In this document: one piece after another, positions 1 to 9,257 of the stretch
How the letters are laid out: each line of letters starts with the position of its first letter
How positions within the stretch are numbered: the stretch's first letter is position 1
DNA from: Sphaerochaeta sp032144095
GTDB lineage: Bacteria; Spirochaetota; Spirochaetia; Sphaerochaetales; Sphaerochaetaceae
Assembly (NCBI RefSeq): GCF_032144095.1
Contig: NZ_JAVSNJ010000012.1
Span: forward strand, 24,797 to 88,796
DNA length: 64,000 nt
Direction: 5' to 3'
Notes under the pieces: generated by a model
Databases searched by the model: none
What the model saw: only the letters and a program-made list of their open reading frames with translations
Told to the model about the DNA's origin: nothing
Made by a program: the position numbers and the translations under genes

Positions 1-645
1 GGAAACCTGGATCTTTCGATTCAGTATTCTGATATAGCCACTATTGCACAGTTCGTTGATCAGCTTGCTGGTGGTTACACGGGCACTGCCAATGATGGTG
101 CTGATCTCATATTGCGTGTAGTGGGTGTACAGGTCATACCAGTTCCCTTCCTGGAGGGAAGCTGTATTCGCTGTGGAGCACAATAGCTGCATGATCCGCT
201 GTTTGCAAGGATTGAATACCAGGTTCTCTATCTCATGGCGAAGGATCAAAAGTTTTCGCGACATGCAGTTCATGATGGAGGTACGGAACAGCTTGCTCTC
301 GTCCAGCAGACGGTCGTACGAACTGTAGGGAAGCTTCCAGAGAACTGAAGGCTCCATCGTCTCGCTGATCAGGCCGGTGGGTTCATGCAGAACCAAAGGC
401 GTCTCCCCGAAGAACCAACCGGCACTCAGGGTATAGAGGATCTTCTCAGCCCCATCTTCCCCTAGGATATAGTGTTTCGTCCTTCCACTGAAGACGTAGT
501 ACATGCCATCCAGAGTATCACCATATTCCAGGAACTTGGACTTTGCAGGGAGAACGGATTCATTGGAATACCGAAGGAGCAGGCTCTCAAGCTTGGGGTC
601 CTTCACCAGGGGGAAGGTGTAGCTGGAATTCAAAAAATGTTGCAT
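1..645 (-). CDS. Crp/Fnr family transcriptional regulator (C-terminus beyond window)
   Basis: A cyclic-nucleotide-binding-type sensor and DNA-binding regulator. The reading frame is open from the ATG at 643-645 to the window edge (215 codons), so the extreme C-terminus is missing. Residues about 25-120 form the cNMP-type beta-roll, with GMYYVFSGR and GWFFGETPLV visible. The last third is a winged helix-turn-helix (YTQYEISTIIGSARVTTSKL). There is no N-terminal cysteine cluster, so it is not a classical FNR oxygen sensor; its ligand cannot be told from sequence. The start is supported by GGAGG 8 bp upstream. It is transcribed away from the EF-G-like gene. Family assignment is firm; its targets are unknown. 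Confidence 0.85.
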   Translation of the reverse strand, partial: MQHFLNSSYTFPLVKDPKLESLLLRYSNESVLPAKSKFLEYGDTLDGMYYVFSGRTKHYILGEDGAEKILYTLSAGWFFGETPLVLHEPTGLISETMEPSVLWKLPYSSYDRLLDESKLFRTSIMNCMSRKLLILRHEIENLVFNPCKQRIMQLLCSTANTASLQEGNWYDLYTHYTQYEISTIIGSARVTTSKLINELCNSGYIRILNRKIQVS

Positions 646-677
646 GGACGATCCTCCAAAAGAACCTTGGCTCCATA

Positions 678-706
678 ATACTAGAGGGTCGCTACGGTGT
701 TGTCAA
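678..706 (-). promoter_or_regulatory. Putative sigma70 promoter of the Crp/Fnr regulator
   Basis: Reading the minus strand, a perfect TTGACA (701-706) is separated by 17 bp from TAGTAT (678-683). This sits about 33 bp upstream of the start codon. Confidence 0.6.
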
Positions 707-707
707 C

Positions 708-739
708 AATGGGAAGGGAGGGATTCCCTTCCCATTTTT
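708..739 (+). terminator. Strong stem-loop with T-run in the regulator/EF-G intergenic region
   Basis: A 12-bp perfect stem (AATGGGAAGGGA pairing with its complement at 725-736) has a 5-nt loop and is followed by TTT. The T-run is on the plus strand only. No plus-strand gene is seen upstream, so it may stop antisense or read-through transcription. It lies directly beside the -35 box of the minus-strand promoter. Confidence 0.6.
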
Positions 740-865
740 CGGACTCTCTCCTAGTCTTACCCCCATTAAACCACAGTTCCACCCATACGGGAATATTTCA
801 TTTGGGGCAAGAATGGGATGTATCTTATTCGGGCCAGTGTCAAAACCATCATATAAAGAATTCTT

Positions 866-894
866 TTGACTTATGGGGTTGGGGGGCTTACCAT
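866..894 (+). promoter_or_regulatory. Possible promoter of the EF-G-like gene
   Basis: TTGACT (866-871), a 17-bp spacer that is very G-rich, then TACCAT (889-894), about 55 bp before the ATG at 949. The -10 box is weak. Confidence 0.35.
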
Positions 895-948
895 TGGTTC
901 AAGCGTTTTACAGACACCAGGTACCAACTGGTGATCAAAGGAGGAATT

Positions 949-3033
949 ATGAGCGTTGTCAGCACAGACCTGAGGAATGTCGCAATCATTGGCCACAACG
1001 AAACCGGGAAAACCACGTTATTGGAACAGATGTTGTTCTATGCAAAAGTGATTTCCCGGGCAGAAACCGTAGCAAGTGGAAAAACGACCAGCGACTTTAC
1101 TGAAGAGGAGATCGCAAACAAGATCTCCATTCACGCCTCCCTTGTCTCCCTTAACTGGGAAGGCAAGACACTCAATCTTCTCGATACTCCGGGAACGGCA
1201 GCGTTTATCGGAGAGACCATCTGCGGATTTCGTTCCTGCGAATCAGCCCTGATGGTAGTGGATGGACGCGATGGTGCACAGATAGAGACCATCAAGCTTT
1301 GGCGCCATCTTGATGAAAGAAACAAACCACGGGCGGTATTCATCAACAAGATGAATCGCGACCGTGCAGACTATACTGCAGTATTGCAGGACCTCAATGA
1401 CACATTCAAGACGACCTTTATCCCGGTGGTCATCCCTGTGGGATCGGGTAAGGATTTCAAGGGTGTCATCAACCTCATAGAGAACCAGTACTATGCCCTG
1501 GGTGATGATGGAAAGGAAAAAGCAACTGAAATTCCTGAAGACCTGAAGGAGTATGTTGAAGAATATCGGTCAGCCCTCATTGAGAATGCGGCTGAAGGTG
1601 CCGATGACCTGATAGAAAAATACTTTGAGGCAGGTACCCTGGACAAGGATGAAATACGCCGGGGCCTGAGGGAAGGGCTTGACCAGAACCGTGTCGTACC
1701 GGTGTTCTGTGGTGCAGGTGAACTAGGCCTTGGAATAACGAGCATGCTGAACTTCATCCGCTACAACTTCCCCAAACCACTGGGCAAGAATGAGTGGGTC
1801 TATGACAAGGAAGGGAATGTCACCCCCTACCCCATTACCGAGGAAGGAATGGCAAGTGCTGTTGTGTTCAAGACAACCCTTGACCAGTTCAGCGGCAAGC
1901 TCAGCTTCCTGAAGGTAGTCACCGGTACCCTGAGAGGGGATACCGAGCTGTACAATCCCTCAATAGGGAAGAAGGAACGTGCAGGAAAGGTCTACCGCAT
2001 GATAGGCAAGAAACTCGTCGAGGTTGATGCCCTGTGCGCCGGGGACATTGGTATCATAGCAAAGAGCAATATTGCAGCGACCAACTCCACCCTTCTGGAA
2101 AATACTGACCTCAACTTCAAGTTCAAGAAGGTAGCCTTCCCACAACCCATCTATGCCCTTGCCATCTCGGCTGAGGACAAGAAGAGTGAAGTCAAGATGA
2201 ACGAGGCCCTGCACAAGGTAAAGGAAGAGGACCTCACCTTCATGATCCGATTCAACGAGGAGACCAAGGAGTCGGTGGTATCAGGGATGGGAGAACTGCA
2301 CATCAACATGATCCTGAACAAGATCATGGACAAGCAGAAGATCACCATCCAGACAAAACTGCCTAGGGTTGCCTACCGTGAGACCATCACCAAAAAGAGT
2401 GGCGTAGTCGAATACTCCCACAAGAAGCAGAGCGGTGGCCATGGCCAGTACGCCCGTGTCCTCATTGAGATAGAACCTATCGAACGTGGCGAGCAGTATA
2501 GCTTCACCAACGCCATCAAGGGAGGTTCGGTGAGCAAGGGCTACATCCCTGGCATCGAGAAGGGCCTGCACGAACAGATGCTCGAAGGCTTTTTGGCCGG
2601 CTATCCTGTGGTTGATGTGGGCATCACCCTCGTCGATGGAAAGGAGCACCCTGTAGACTCGAGCGAAATGGCGTTCAAGCTCGCTGCAAAGGGAGCTATG
2701 AAGTTGGCCATGGCAAAGGCCGGGGCCGTGCTACTTGAACCCATCATGAAACTTAGTGTATATATAGAGAATGAGTATCTGGGAGATATCCTCTCCGACC
2801 TCTCCGGAAAACGGGGTAGGGTTTTGGGGCAGGAGGATATTGGGCATCTACAGCTTGTAAAGGCCCTTGTTCCCCAATCTGAACTGTTGAACTATGCCAT
2901 TGACCTCAAGTCTATGACCAGTGGCACGGGAAGCTTCGAAATGGAATTCGACCATTACGAGCCGTTGAGCGGCAGGCTTGCCGATGAGGTAATTAGCTCC
3001 TACAAGGAATCCTTGCAAGAGGAAGAGGCGTAG
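949..3033 (+). CDS. Elongation factor G-like translational GTPase
   Basis: A 694-residue EF-G family GTPase. The G1 loop GHNETGKTT lies near residue 15, G3 DTPG near 79, and G4 reads NKMN near 133 (usually NKxD). Domain II, the EF-G domain IV region (HKKQSGGHGQYARV) and the C-terminal domain with RGRVLGQE follow in canonical order. The reading frame is open further upstream, but the ATG at 949 has AAAGGAGG at ideal spacing and begins the conserved domain. The divergent G1/G4 motifs suggest an EF-G2-type paralogue rather than the main fusA, which normally lies with rpsL/rpsG; no ribosomal genes adjoin it here. Its role in translocation, recycling or stress is inferred. Confidence 0.85.
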   Translation: MSVVSTDLRNVAIIGHNETGKTTLLEQMLFYAKVISRAETVASGKTTSDFTEEEIANKISIHASLVSLNWEGKTLNLLDTPGTAAFIGETICGFRSCESALMVVDGRDGAQIETIKLWRHLDERNKPRAVFINKMNRDRADYTAVLQDLNDTFKTTFIPVVIPVGSGKDFKGVINLIENQYYALGDDGKEKATEIPEDLKEYVEEYRSALIENAAEGADDLIEKYFEAGTLDKDEIRRGLREGLDQNRVVPVFCGAGELGLGITSMLNFIRYNFPKPLGKNEWVYDKEGNVTPYPITEEGMASAVVFKTTLDQFSGKLSFLKVVTGTLRGDTELYNPSIGKKERAGKVYRMIGKKLVEVDALCAGDIGIIAKSNIAATNSTLLENTDLNFKFKKVAFPQPIYALAISAEDKKSEVKMNEALHKVKEEDLTFMIRFNEETKESVVSGMGELHINMILNKIMDKQKITIQTKLPRVAYRETITKKSGVVEYSHKKQSGGHGQYARVLIEIEPIERGEQYSFTNAIKGGSVSKGYIPGIEKGLHEQMLEGFLAGYPVVDVGITLVDGKEHPVDSSEMAFKLAAKGAMKLAMAKAGAVLLEPIMKLSVYIENEYLGDILSDLSGKRGRVLGQEDIGHLQLVKALVPQSELLNYAIDLKSMTSGTGSFEMEFDHYEPLSGRLADEVISSYKESLQEEEA

Positions 3034-3100
3034 GATGGGGAACAATCAGGAACCGAAAGGTTTTACTCTGATTGCTTGAGAGTGCATTTGTAAAGAATTT

Positions 3101-3132
3101 GGAAGGGAGTTTGCGGCGGCAAGCTCCCTTCC
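3101..3132. terminator. Bidirectional terminator between convergent EF-G-like gene and trmB
   Basis: A 14-bp stem with one G-T pair (3101-3114 with 3119-3132) and a GGCG loop. The plus side continues into a moderately T-rich stretch, the minus side into AAATTCTTT. It lies midway between the two convergent stop codons. Confidence 0.7.
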
Positions 3133-3169
3133 CTCATTATTGGCTTTATTTTGTTGCCAATGATGGTGG

Positions 3170-3895
3170 TCAGATCTTCTCGACCCACACCTCATTGATG
3201 GGAAACTCCTGGGCCAGACCCTTCTGCTCAAAGCTGGTAGTGGGCCTCCATGGCCTTGGAGGGGCAAAGCCCCCATAGGGGTTCACCAACGAAGGGACCT
3301 TTGCAAAGACATCCACCATCTGGAAGGCATACTCCTCCCAGTCTGTAACACAGTAGATATAGCCACCCTGTTTGAGCTTGTTGGCAAGAAGCCTTGCCAG
3401 AGGCTCCTGGATAAGCCTCCTCTTCTGGTGCTTTTTCTTTTGCCAGGGATCAGGAAAGAAAATATGAAAGCCTGCAACGGAGGAGTCGGCTATCATGGAA
3501 GTTAGGACATCCACAGCGTCAAAGCGCATGAGCCTGATGTTTTCCATGCCATCCTTTCCGACCAGGGAGAGCAATTTGGCAAAGCCGGAGAGGAACACCT
3601 CAAGACCAAGGTAGTTGTATTCATCACGCTCCTTGGCAATCCTATGCGTTGAGGAGCCCATGCCAAACCCAATTTCAATGATCAATGGCTTGTCATTGCC
3701 GAACAGAGCCTTGAAATCCACCACCTTCGGCTGGAATTCAAGCACATGGCTCTTGTGGTAGAGACGAAGGGCCTCTATCTGGAAGGGCTTCAACGAGCCC
3801 GAGCGCAAGACAAAACTCTTTATCGGCCTGTGGGTGCCTAGTTCACGAGTCTCCACAGTTGCCAATGAGGGGATCTCGTCAAAAATCGTATCCAT
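3170..3895 (-). CDS. trmB: tRNA (guanine-N7-)-methyltransferase TrmB
   Basis: Methylates guanine 46 in the variable loop of tRNAs, using S-adenosylmethionine. The 241 residues carry the SAM-binding EIGFGMG motif near residue 73 and the family hallmark PDPWQKKKHQKRR near 148, followed by the TDWEEYA segment of the tRNA-binding region. Length and motif order match the TrmB family. It lies 8 bp downstream of mfd on the same strand, so both are probably one transcript ending at the hairpin at 3101-3132. Confidence 0.95.
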   Translation of the reverse strand: MDTIFDEIPSLATVETRELGTHRPIKSFVLRSGSLKPFQIEALRLYHKSHVLEFQPKVVDFKALFGNDKPLIIEIGFGMGSSTHRIAKERDEYNYLGLEVFLSGFAKLLSLVGKDGMENIRLMRFDAVDVLTSMIADSSVAGFHIFFPDPWQKKKHQKRRLIQEPLARLLANKLKQGGYIYCVTDWEEYAFQMVDVFAKVPSLVNPYGGFAPPRPWRPTTSFEQKGLAQEFPINEVWVEKI

Positions 3896-3903
3896 CCTAA
3901 CTC

Positions 3904-6900
3904 CTACAACAGTCTCTGCAGCTGCTCCATGAGGAACAGGGCCTTGTCCTTCAGGGAGACTGCATCAATCTTCATATGCATGAAATTCATCCGTCTGGGG
4001 TCGATGGTGACACGCCTGTTGCTCAGGGCTATGAGGGCCATCACCTTATCGACATTCAATTTCGCTACCCTACCAAACTCCAGGGTGACAACCCCCTTAC
4101 GGTCTGTAAGATGGATGATGGATAGCTTTCTGCAGAGTATCTTGATCTCCGCAATATAGAGGAGGTTTGCTACCTCCTCAGGGGGTGGGCCGAACCTGTC
4201 CGCCAGCTCACTGTTGAGCTGCTGCAGCTGTTTCTCATCGGCTATGGAGGATATCTTGCGATAGATATCGAACTTGACCGTGGGGGCCTTGATGTAGGAA
4301 TCGGGGATGAAACCGGTGTAGTCGAGTTCCAGGAATACTTCCTTCTCCCTCTCGCTCTCCCCACTCTTCTGTAGGTCGGCAATGGCCTCGTCAAGGATCC
4401 TGATGTACATGTCCAGTCCCACCGAGGCAAGCTGGCCGCTCTGCTCCCTGCCCAGAAGGTTTCCTGTCCCCCTGATCTCCATATCCTTCATGGCGACCTT
4501 GAAGCCCGACCCAAGCTCGGTATTCTCACTGATGATCTTCAGCCGCTTCACTGCAATCTCGCTCAAGGCACTGCCCTGGGGGTAGAAGAGGTAGGCGTAG
4601 GCCTGTCGGTCGTTTCGCCCGACCCTTCCCCGCAGTTGGTAGAGCTGGCTCAAGCCATAGCGGTCGGCACGGTCGATGATGATGGTATTTACGTTGGGGA
4701 TGTCGATACCGTTCTCGATGATGGTCGTCGAGACCAGGACCTGGATGCCCTGATGGACAAATCGACGCATGGTATCTTCCAGCTGGGAGCTGTCCATCTG
4801 GCCATGGGCGCTCTCGATGATAAGCTCGGGAAGATTCTGCGATAGCTGCATCACTACCTGGTCAAGGGTCTCGATCCTGTTGTGGAGGAAGAAGACCTGT
4901 CCACCGCGGGCAACCTCTTCCCGTATCGCCTTGTAGATGATGTACTCATCGTACTCACCGATATTTGTCTTGATAGGCATACGGGCAATGGGAGGGGTGG
5001 TCAAAAGTGACATGTCACGGATCTTGAGCAGGGACATGTAGAGGGTCCTGGGGATCGGGGTGGCACTGAGGGAGAGCGAGTCGATGCTCGTCCTGAGGCT
5101 CTTGATGCGTTCCTTGTCCTTGACACCGAAACGCTGTTCCTCGTCGACGACCAACAGGCCGAGGTCACGATAGAGGATATCCTTCTGCAGGATCCTATGG
5201 GTGCCGAACAGGATGTCCACCTTCCCCTCGGCCACGGCCAACAAGGAGAGCTTCTGCTCTTTCTTCGGCACGATGCGTGAAAGATGGGCACACCTGATGG
5301 GAAAGGTCCCCACCCGCTTGATGAAGTTGTCATAGTGCTGTTCGGCAAGGATGGTGGTAGGGGCAAGGAAGGCAACCTGCTTGCCTCCCATCACAGCCTT
5401 GAAGGCAGCCCTGAAGGCTATCTCTGTCTTTCCGTAGCCGACATCCCCACAGACCAGGCGGTCCATGACCATCGGCTTCTCCATGTCTTCCTTGATGTCC
5501 TCTATGCAGGTAAGCTGGTCGGCCGTCTCGTCGAAGGGGAAGGAAGCCTCGAACTGGAGCTGCCAGTCGGTATCCTTGGGAAAGGCAAAGCCGACACTGT
5601 TCTTGCGCTTGGCATAGAGGCTGATGAGATGCTTGGCCAGATCCTCTGCGCTCTTCCTGGCCTTTGCCTTCTTGTTCTCCCAACCCTGTCCTCCAAGCTT
5701 GTCCTTTTTGGGGACACCTTGTTCACTGCCGATGTAGCGTTGGATCAGGTTGGCCTGTTCGATCGGGACATAGAGCAGTTCGCCATCGGCATAGGCGATC
5801 TTGATGAAGTCACGCTCGCGGTCAAAGCTGGAGACGCGGTCGATCTTGACGAACTGGCCTACCCCGTAGTTCACATGGACGACATAGTCGCCCTCGTTGA
5901 GGTCGACGAACGAGTCAAGGGGGGAGGATTGGGTATGCTGCAGCGTCTTGACCACCTGGCGCCTGCGGCCGAAGATCTCATGCTCACAGATTGCTATGAC
6001 CTTTTCGCTGGGGATGGAGAAGCCCCCGGCTATCTCCTGGTTCTCCCACTGGAGAAACGGGAACTCCGCAAGCATCTGGGAAAGGCGCTGTTTCTGCAGG
6101 TTGTTTTCGGTGAAGACCGTCACCTGCCACCCATTTTTCTCCAAGCTTCTCAACTCATCCTTCAGCAGGACAAAGTTCCCAAAATAGGAACGGGGCCCGC
6201 CGATATCAAACGAATAGGCACCCGCTTTCTGTCCTGTGATGTCCAGGAGGGTGAGGGCTCTTGTAGCCTGTTTCTGGAACTGGGGAAAGTCGAAGAGAAG
6301 CTCATCGGGTTTCAGGGAATTCCGGTCTTCCAGGAAGGCCTCCCGGTAGAGGGCCTTTGCCTCCAGGGTGAGGCTATGGTAGCTGGTGGCCAGCCGTTGG
6401 TCACCCACAAAGCAGAAATAGTCATCCTTGGCAAAGTACTCCTCGATAGAGGAGGCAAGGAGCTTTGCATTGGCGGCATCAACCAGGGAGATGGAAAACC
6501 GGTCAATCTTGGCGGTGGTTTCCTGGGTTATCGGGTCGTAGGAGCTGATCTTCCCCACCTTGTCCCAATCGGCGTAGATCCTGAAGGGGGTGTCACTTTC
6601 ATAGGGATAGATGTCGAGCACCTCACCGCGGACAGTGAATTCACCAGGGGCAGAGGTGGCAACCGTATTGAGATAGCCTGCATTGGCCAGCTCGGAGGAA
6701 AGTGCAATGGGGTCGAAAGGTGCATTCACCCGTATGGTGAGGTTTGCATCGTTGAGGGCCGTTGGGGATACAACCGGGCTTACGAAGGGCCTGAGGTGGG
6801 TGACTATGATGCCATGGGTGCAATCCTTGATGGAATTGAGCCGCTTGAGCTGGGAGTATTCGATATCGTCACCACTGAATGAGGAGTAGAGCTTCCTCCC

Positions 6901-7194
6901 ATGGCTGGGAAGGTAGATGGTCTTGACCTCATCCATGCTCAGGGGGGTCTGCATGACCGACTTTGCATCGACGCGCAAGCCACAATCCTTCAGCAAGGCA
7001 AGGGCACTCTCCTCAGTAGGGCAGACCACCCAGATCCGCTTCTTTTCCCTGCGGCTAAGCAAGCGCAAAAAAAGCGCCAGCGGGTAGCCCTCCAACCCCT
7101 GGATAGCGAGTGATGATGCTCCTGTGGCATACGCCTTGTAGGCAGGACTACTTTTGATATACGATTGGACAACGGTGGCTATTGGCATTTGCAT
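3904..7194 (-). CDS. mfd: Transcription-repair coupling factor Mfd
   Basis: The ATP-driven translocase that removes stalled RNA polymerase and recruits UvrA to lesions. The 1096 residues have, in order, a UvrB-like N-terminal region, the CarD-like RNA polymerase-interacting domain (GDYVVHVNYGVGQF near 430), the superfamily 2 motor with GDVGYGKTE near 583 and DEEQRFG near 683, motif VI QLRGRVGR, and the TRCF C-terminal domain. The frame is open up to 7272, but that would overlap the divergent gene at 7238. ATG at 7192-7194 is preferred, with AGGG 11 bp upstream; ATG at 7188 is also possible. Only 43 bp separate it from the divergent phosphatase gene. Confidence 0.95.
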   Translation of the reverse strand: MQMPIATVVQSYIKSSPAYKAYATGASSLAIQGLEGYPLALFLRLLSRREKKRIWVVCPTEESALALLKDCGLRVDAKSVMQTPLSMDEVKTIYLPSHGRKLYSSFSGDDIEYSQLKRLNSIKDCTHGIIVTHLRPFVSPVVSPTALNDANLTIRVNAPFDPIALSSELANAGYLNTVATSAPGEFTVRGEVLDIYPYESDTPFRIYADWDKVGKISSYDPITQETTAKIDRFSISLVDAANAKLLASSIEEYFAKDDYFCFVGDQRLATSYHSLTLEAKALYREAFLEDRNSLKPDELLFDFPQFQKQATRALTLLDITGQKAGAYSFDIGGPRSYFGNFVLLKDELRSLEKNGWQVTVFTENNLQKQRLSQMLAEFPFLQWENQEIAGGFSIPSEKVIAICEHEIFGRRRQVVKTLQHTQSSPLDSFVDLNEGDYVVHVNYGVGQFVKIDRVSSFDRERDFIKIAYADGELLYVPIEQANLIQRYIGSEQGVPKKDKLGGQGWENKKAKARKSAEDLAKHLISLYAKRKNSVGFAFPKDTDWQLQFEASFPFDETADQLTCIEDIKEDMEKPMVMDRLVCGDVGYGKTEIAFRAAFKAVMGGKQVAFLAPTTILAEQHYDNFIKRVGTFPIRCAHLSRIVPKKEQKLSLLAVAEGKVDILFGTHRILQKDILYRDLGLLVVDEEQRFGVKDKERIKSLRTSIDSLSLSATPIPRTLYMSLLKIRDMSLLTTPPIARMPIKTNIGEYDEYIIYKAIREEVARGGQVFFLHNRIETLDQVVMQLSQNLPELIIESAHGQMDSSQLEDTMRRFVHQGIQVLVSTTIIENGIDIPNVNTIIIDRADRYGLSQLYQLRGRVGRNDRQAYAYLFYPQGSALSEIAVKRLKIISENTELGSGFKVAMKDMEIRGTGNLLGREQSGQLASVGLDMYIRILDEAIADLQKSGESEREKEVFLELDYTGFIPDSYIKAPTVKFDIYRKISSIADEKQLQQLNSELADRFGPPPEEVANLLYIAEIKILCRKLSIIHLTDRKGVVTLEFGRVAKLNVDKVMALIALSNRRVTIDPRRMNFMHMKIDAVSLKDKALFLMEQLQRLL

Positions 7195-7237
7195 AAGCGC
7201 CACTACCCTATCATGAGCAAGAAGGTTATGCAATAGA

Positions 7238-8044
7238 ATGGAATTACAACTTGACAGTGAAAAACTTGACATACTCGCAGAAGCCGTCCGTTCCTCAGGC
7301 CTCTATGCACAAGAGAAGCAAAAAGAGATTACCCGCTCCTACAAACAGGACGGAACGGTCATAACAGAGACAGACCTCACCATTTCCAGGCGCATCATCG
7401 ATGTCGTACAAACCCTTTTCCCAGAAGCGAATATCATCAGCGAGGAGACACTCACCGAGTTTGATGAAGACGCCCCTTGCACCTTTGTCCTTGACCCCAT
7501 CGACGGCACCGATGTCTATTCGCAAGGACTGCCTTGCTGGGCTGTTGCCCTGGGAATCCTTGACAGGAACCGCAAACCTGTAGGGGCTTATATAGCGGCT
7601 CCAAGATGGGGGGTGGGAAGTGATTCGCTCTTTGTCCGCCTCGACCCGGGCAAGCGGGTCCTGCTCAACGATGAGCTCTTTGAGGCCCATGGAGACAAGG
7701 ACATACCGGAGCAGATAACCATGGGATCCAGTGGCCAGCGCCTGATGGATTTTTCCCATTTCTATGGGAAGATCCGAATATTTGGCAGCAGCATCCTGCA
7801 CATGCTCGCCCCTGCGATCTACTCACACATCCAGGGATGCATCAACCAAAGCTGCTATGTCTGGGATATTACGGCAAGCCATGCAGTCCTGTTGGCCCTG
7901 GGGATGGACATAGAGTATGTGGACGGTAGCGAGTTTGTCTACGATGACGATTTCGTGCTCCGACGCAAACCCTTCGGCCTCTCCTTCTATGCGGGCACCA
8001 AGGCATGCAGGGCCGAGATGGCCAAGATCCTCCCCTCTAGATAG
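7238..8044 (+). CDS. Inositol monophosphatase family protein
   Basis: A lithium-sensitive-type, Mg-dependent sugar or nucleotide phosphatase of the IMPase/CysQ/FBPase superfamily. The 268 residues contain the metal-binding EE pair (IISEET), the DPIDGTD signature at 86-92 and a C-terminal WDITA motif in place of the usual WDxAA. The substrate (inositol-1-phosphate, PAP or another phosphate ester) cannot be decided from these motifs. It is divergent from mfd and overlaps the convergent transporter gene by 8 bp at its stop. Confidence 0.88.
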   Translation: MELQLDSEKLDILAEAVRSSGLYAQEKQKEITRSYKQDGTVITETDLTISRRIIDVVQTLFPEANIISEETLTEFDEDAPCTFVLDPIDGTDVYSQGLPCWAVALGILDRNRKPVGAYIAAPRWGVGSDSLFVRLDPGKRVLLNDELFEAHGDKDIPEQITMGSSGQRLMDFSHFYGKIRIFGSSILHMLAPAIYSHIQGCINQSCYVWDITASHAVLLALGMDIEYVDGSEFVYDDDFVLRRKPFGLSFYAGTKACRAEMAKILPSR

Positions 8045-8732
8045 AGGAGGCAGGAATCTTGCCCTGTTCATGCCAGGCCCTGGCCAGGTAGATGAACGGG
8101 GTATCAAAAATGGCGACAACCCACTTCAGGGCAAAGGTGCTGATGAGTATCTGGACCAGTACGGAGAGGGGATAGACTCCCCAAAATGCGATGAAGGTGA
8201 AGATCAGGGTATCGATGAGCTGGCTGACAAAGGTGCTGAAGTTGTTCCTCAGCCAAAGGTACCCTCTCCCTGGTTTTTTGGCCTTCCAGAAATCATAGGC
8301 CCATATGTCGTGGGTGTTGCTCACCAGATAGGCAACCATCGAGCCCATGGCGATGCGGGGCATCAGGCCAAAGATGGTATGCAGTGCAGGGTCTGCGATA
8401 TCGGAAGAGGAAGGCTGGAAAAGCAGGGCCACCTGCATGAGGACCGTCATGGAAAGCAGGGCAAAGAAACCCAGCCTGATAGCTCTGCTGGACTCCTTCT
8501 TGCCATATATCTCACTGAGGATGTCGGTTACCAGGAAACTGGTGGCATAGACAATGTTTCCCAGGGTGGCTTCCAGGCCAAAGATTTGGACATTCTTGGT
8601 TACCTGGATATTTGCCAGGATGATGCTGATCGGGATCCAGGCAAACAGCCCCAGTTTTCCCCAGAACCTAAAGGCGAACATGATCGCTGCAAAATCCAGA
8701 GCCAGGAGCAAAAACCATAGGAGTTCATTCAT
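8037..8732 (-). CDS. Queuosine precursor transporter family (YhhQ/VUT) membrane protein
   Basis: A 231-residue integral membrane protein with about six hydrophobic segments. Family-typical stretches are NIQVTKNVQIFG near residue 42, the TDILSEIYGKK motif near 69, and a C-terminal region with QLIDTLIFTFIAFWGV. In characterised members the role is uptake of 7-cyano- or 7-aminomethyl-7-deazaguanine for tRNA queuosine synthesis. No queuosine biosynthesis gene is nearby, consistent with salvage, but the ligand is inferred. It is 12 bp downstream of the THEP1-like gene on the same strand and probably shares its transcript. Confidence 0.85.
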   Translation of the reverse strand: MNELLWFLLLALDFAAIMFAFRFWGKLGLFAWIPISIILANIQVTKNVQIFGLEATLGNIVYATSFLVTDILSEIYGKKESSRAIRLGFFALLSMTVLMQVALLFQPSSSDIADPALHTIFGLMPRIAMGSMVAYLVSNTHDIWAYDFWKAKKPGRGYLWLRNNFSTFVSQLIDTLIFTFIAFWGVYPLSVLVQILISTFALKWVVAIFDTPFIYLARAWHEQGKIPASSI

Positions 8733-8744
8733 CGTCGACTATCC

Positions 8745-9257
8745 TCACGTTGTGTACTGGCACCTGATGCACGACAGGGTATATCGATCGAGTGCATAAT
8801 GGTGCATGACCTCTTCAAGAAAGGGAGAACGGACGGTAGCCAAAATATCCAAGCCTGGAGTTGCCAACGCCATTCTGAAGGAAGGGTCAAAACCCCCACC
8901 CTGTAGCTCAAACCTTCCAAGCTCGTCGAATACAGCCAAGGTGGCAGCAGGAAGTCTCTGCAGGAGCTGTTCATTGGCCCAGGCAAAGGCCGATTCGTCA
9001 ACAGTAAACTTCCCAAGCCTGGTTGCGAACGGTATGTCGGACACGTACAGGGCCAACCGTGCTTCTTCCGAAAAGAGGTCTTTCAGTCTATAGCAGGTTT
9101 TTTCCTGATTGGCAAGGGATACAAAGCCACAAAGCTGTTCTGGCCGAAGATGCCTCTCCCTGAGCAAGGAGAGCAGGGTCGTTGTCTTGCCGCTGTCCCG
9201 TTCGCCGACTATCAGGGTTATCTGCTTACTGGACACCAAGAAAACTCTGCAGCACAT
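8745..9257 (-). CDS. THEP1-like nucleoside-triphosphatase (P-loop NTPase)
   Basis: A small 170-residue P-loop protein. Walker A is GERDSGKTTT near residue 18. The acidic DELGRFEL segment matches the Walker B/base region of the THEP1 nucleoside-triphosphatase family, and a late VRSPFLEEV segment is also family-like. The reaction would be hydrolysis of NTPs to NDPs; the cellular role of this family is unclear. The start is uncertain: ATG at 9255-9257 overlaps the upstream ACT gene by 32 bp, while GTG at 9236 would reduce the overlap to 11 bp. The overlap implies translational coupling with the upstream gene. Confidence 0.7.
   Translation of the reverse strand: MCCRVFLVSSKQITLIVGERDSGKTTTLLSLLRERHLRPEQLCGFVSLANQEKTCYRLKDLFSEEARLALYVSDIPFATRLGKFTVDESAFAWANEQLLQRLPAATLAVFDELGRFELQGGGFDPSFRMALATPGLDILATVRSPFLEEVMHHYALDRYTLSCIRCQYTT

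Noticed and set aside
697..948. Upstream extension of the EF-G-like reading frame
   Set aside because: It covers a terminator hairpin and promoter-like sequence, has no family similarity, and the ATG at 949 has an ideal Shine-Dalgarno.
5284..6882. 532-codon open frame opposite mfd
   Set aside because: A shadow of the conserved Mfd coding strand; repetitive Gly/Leu/Asp composition, no motifs.
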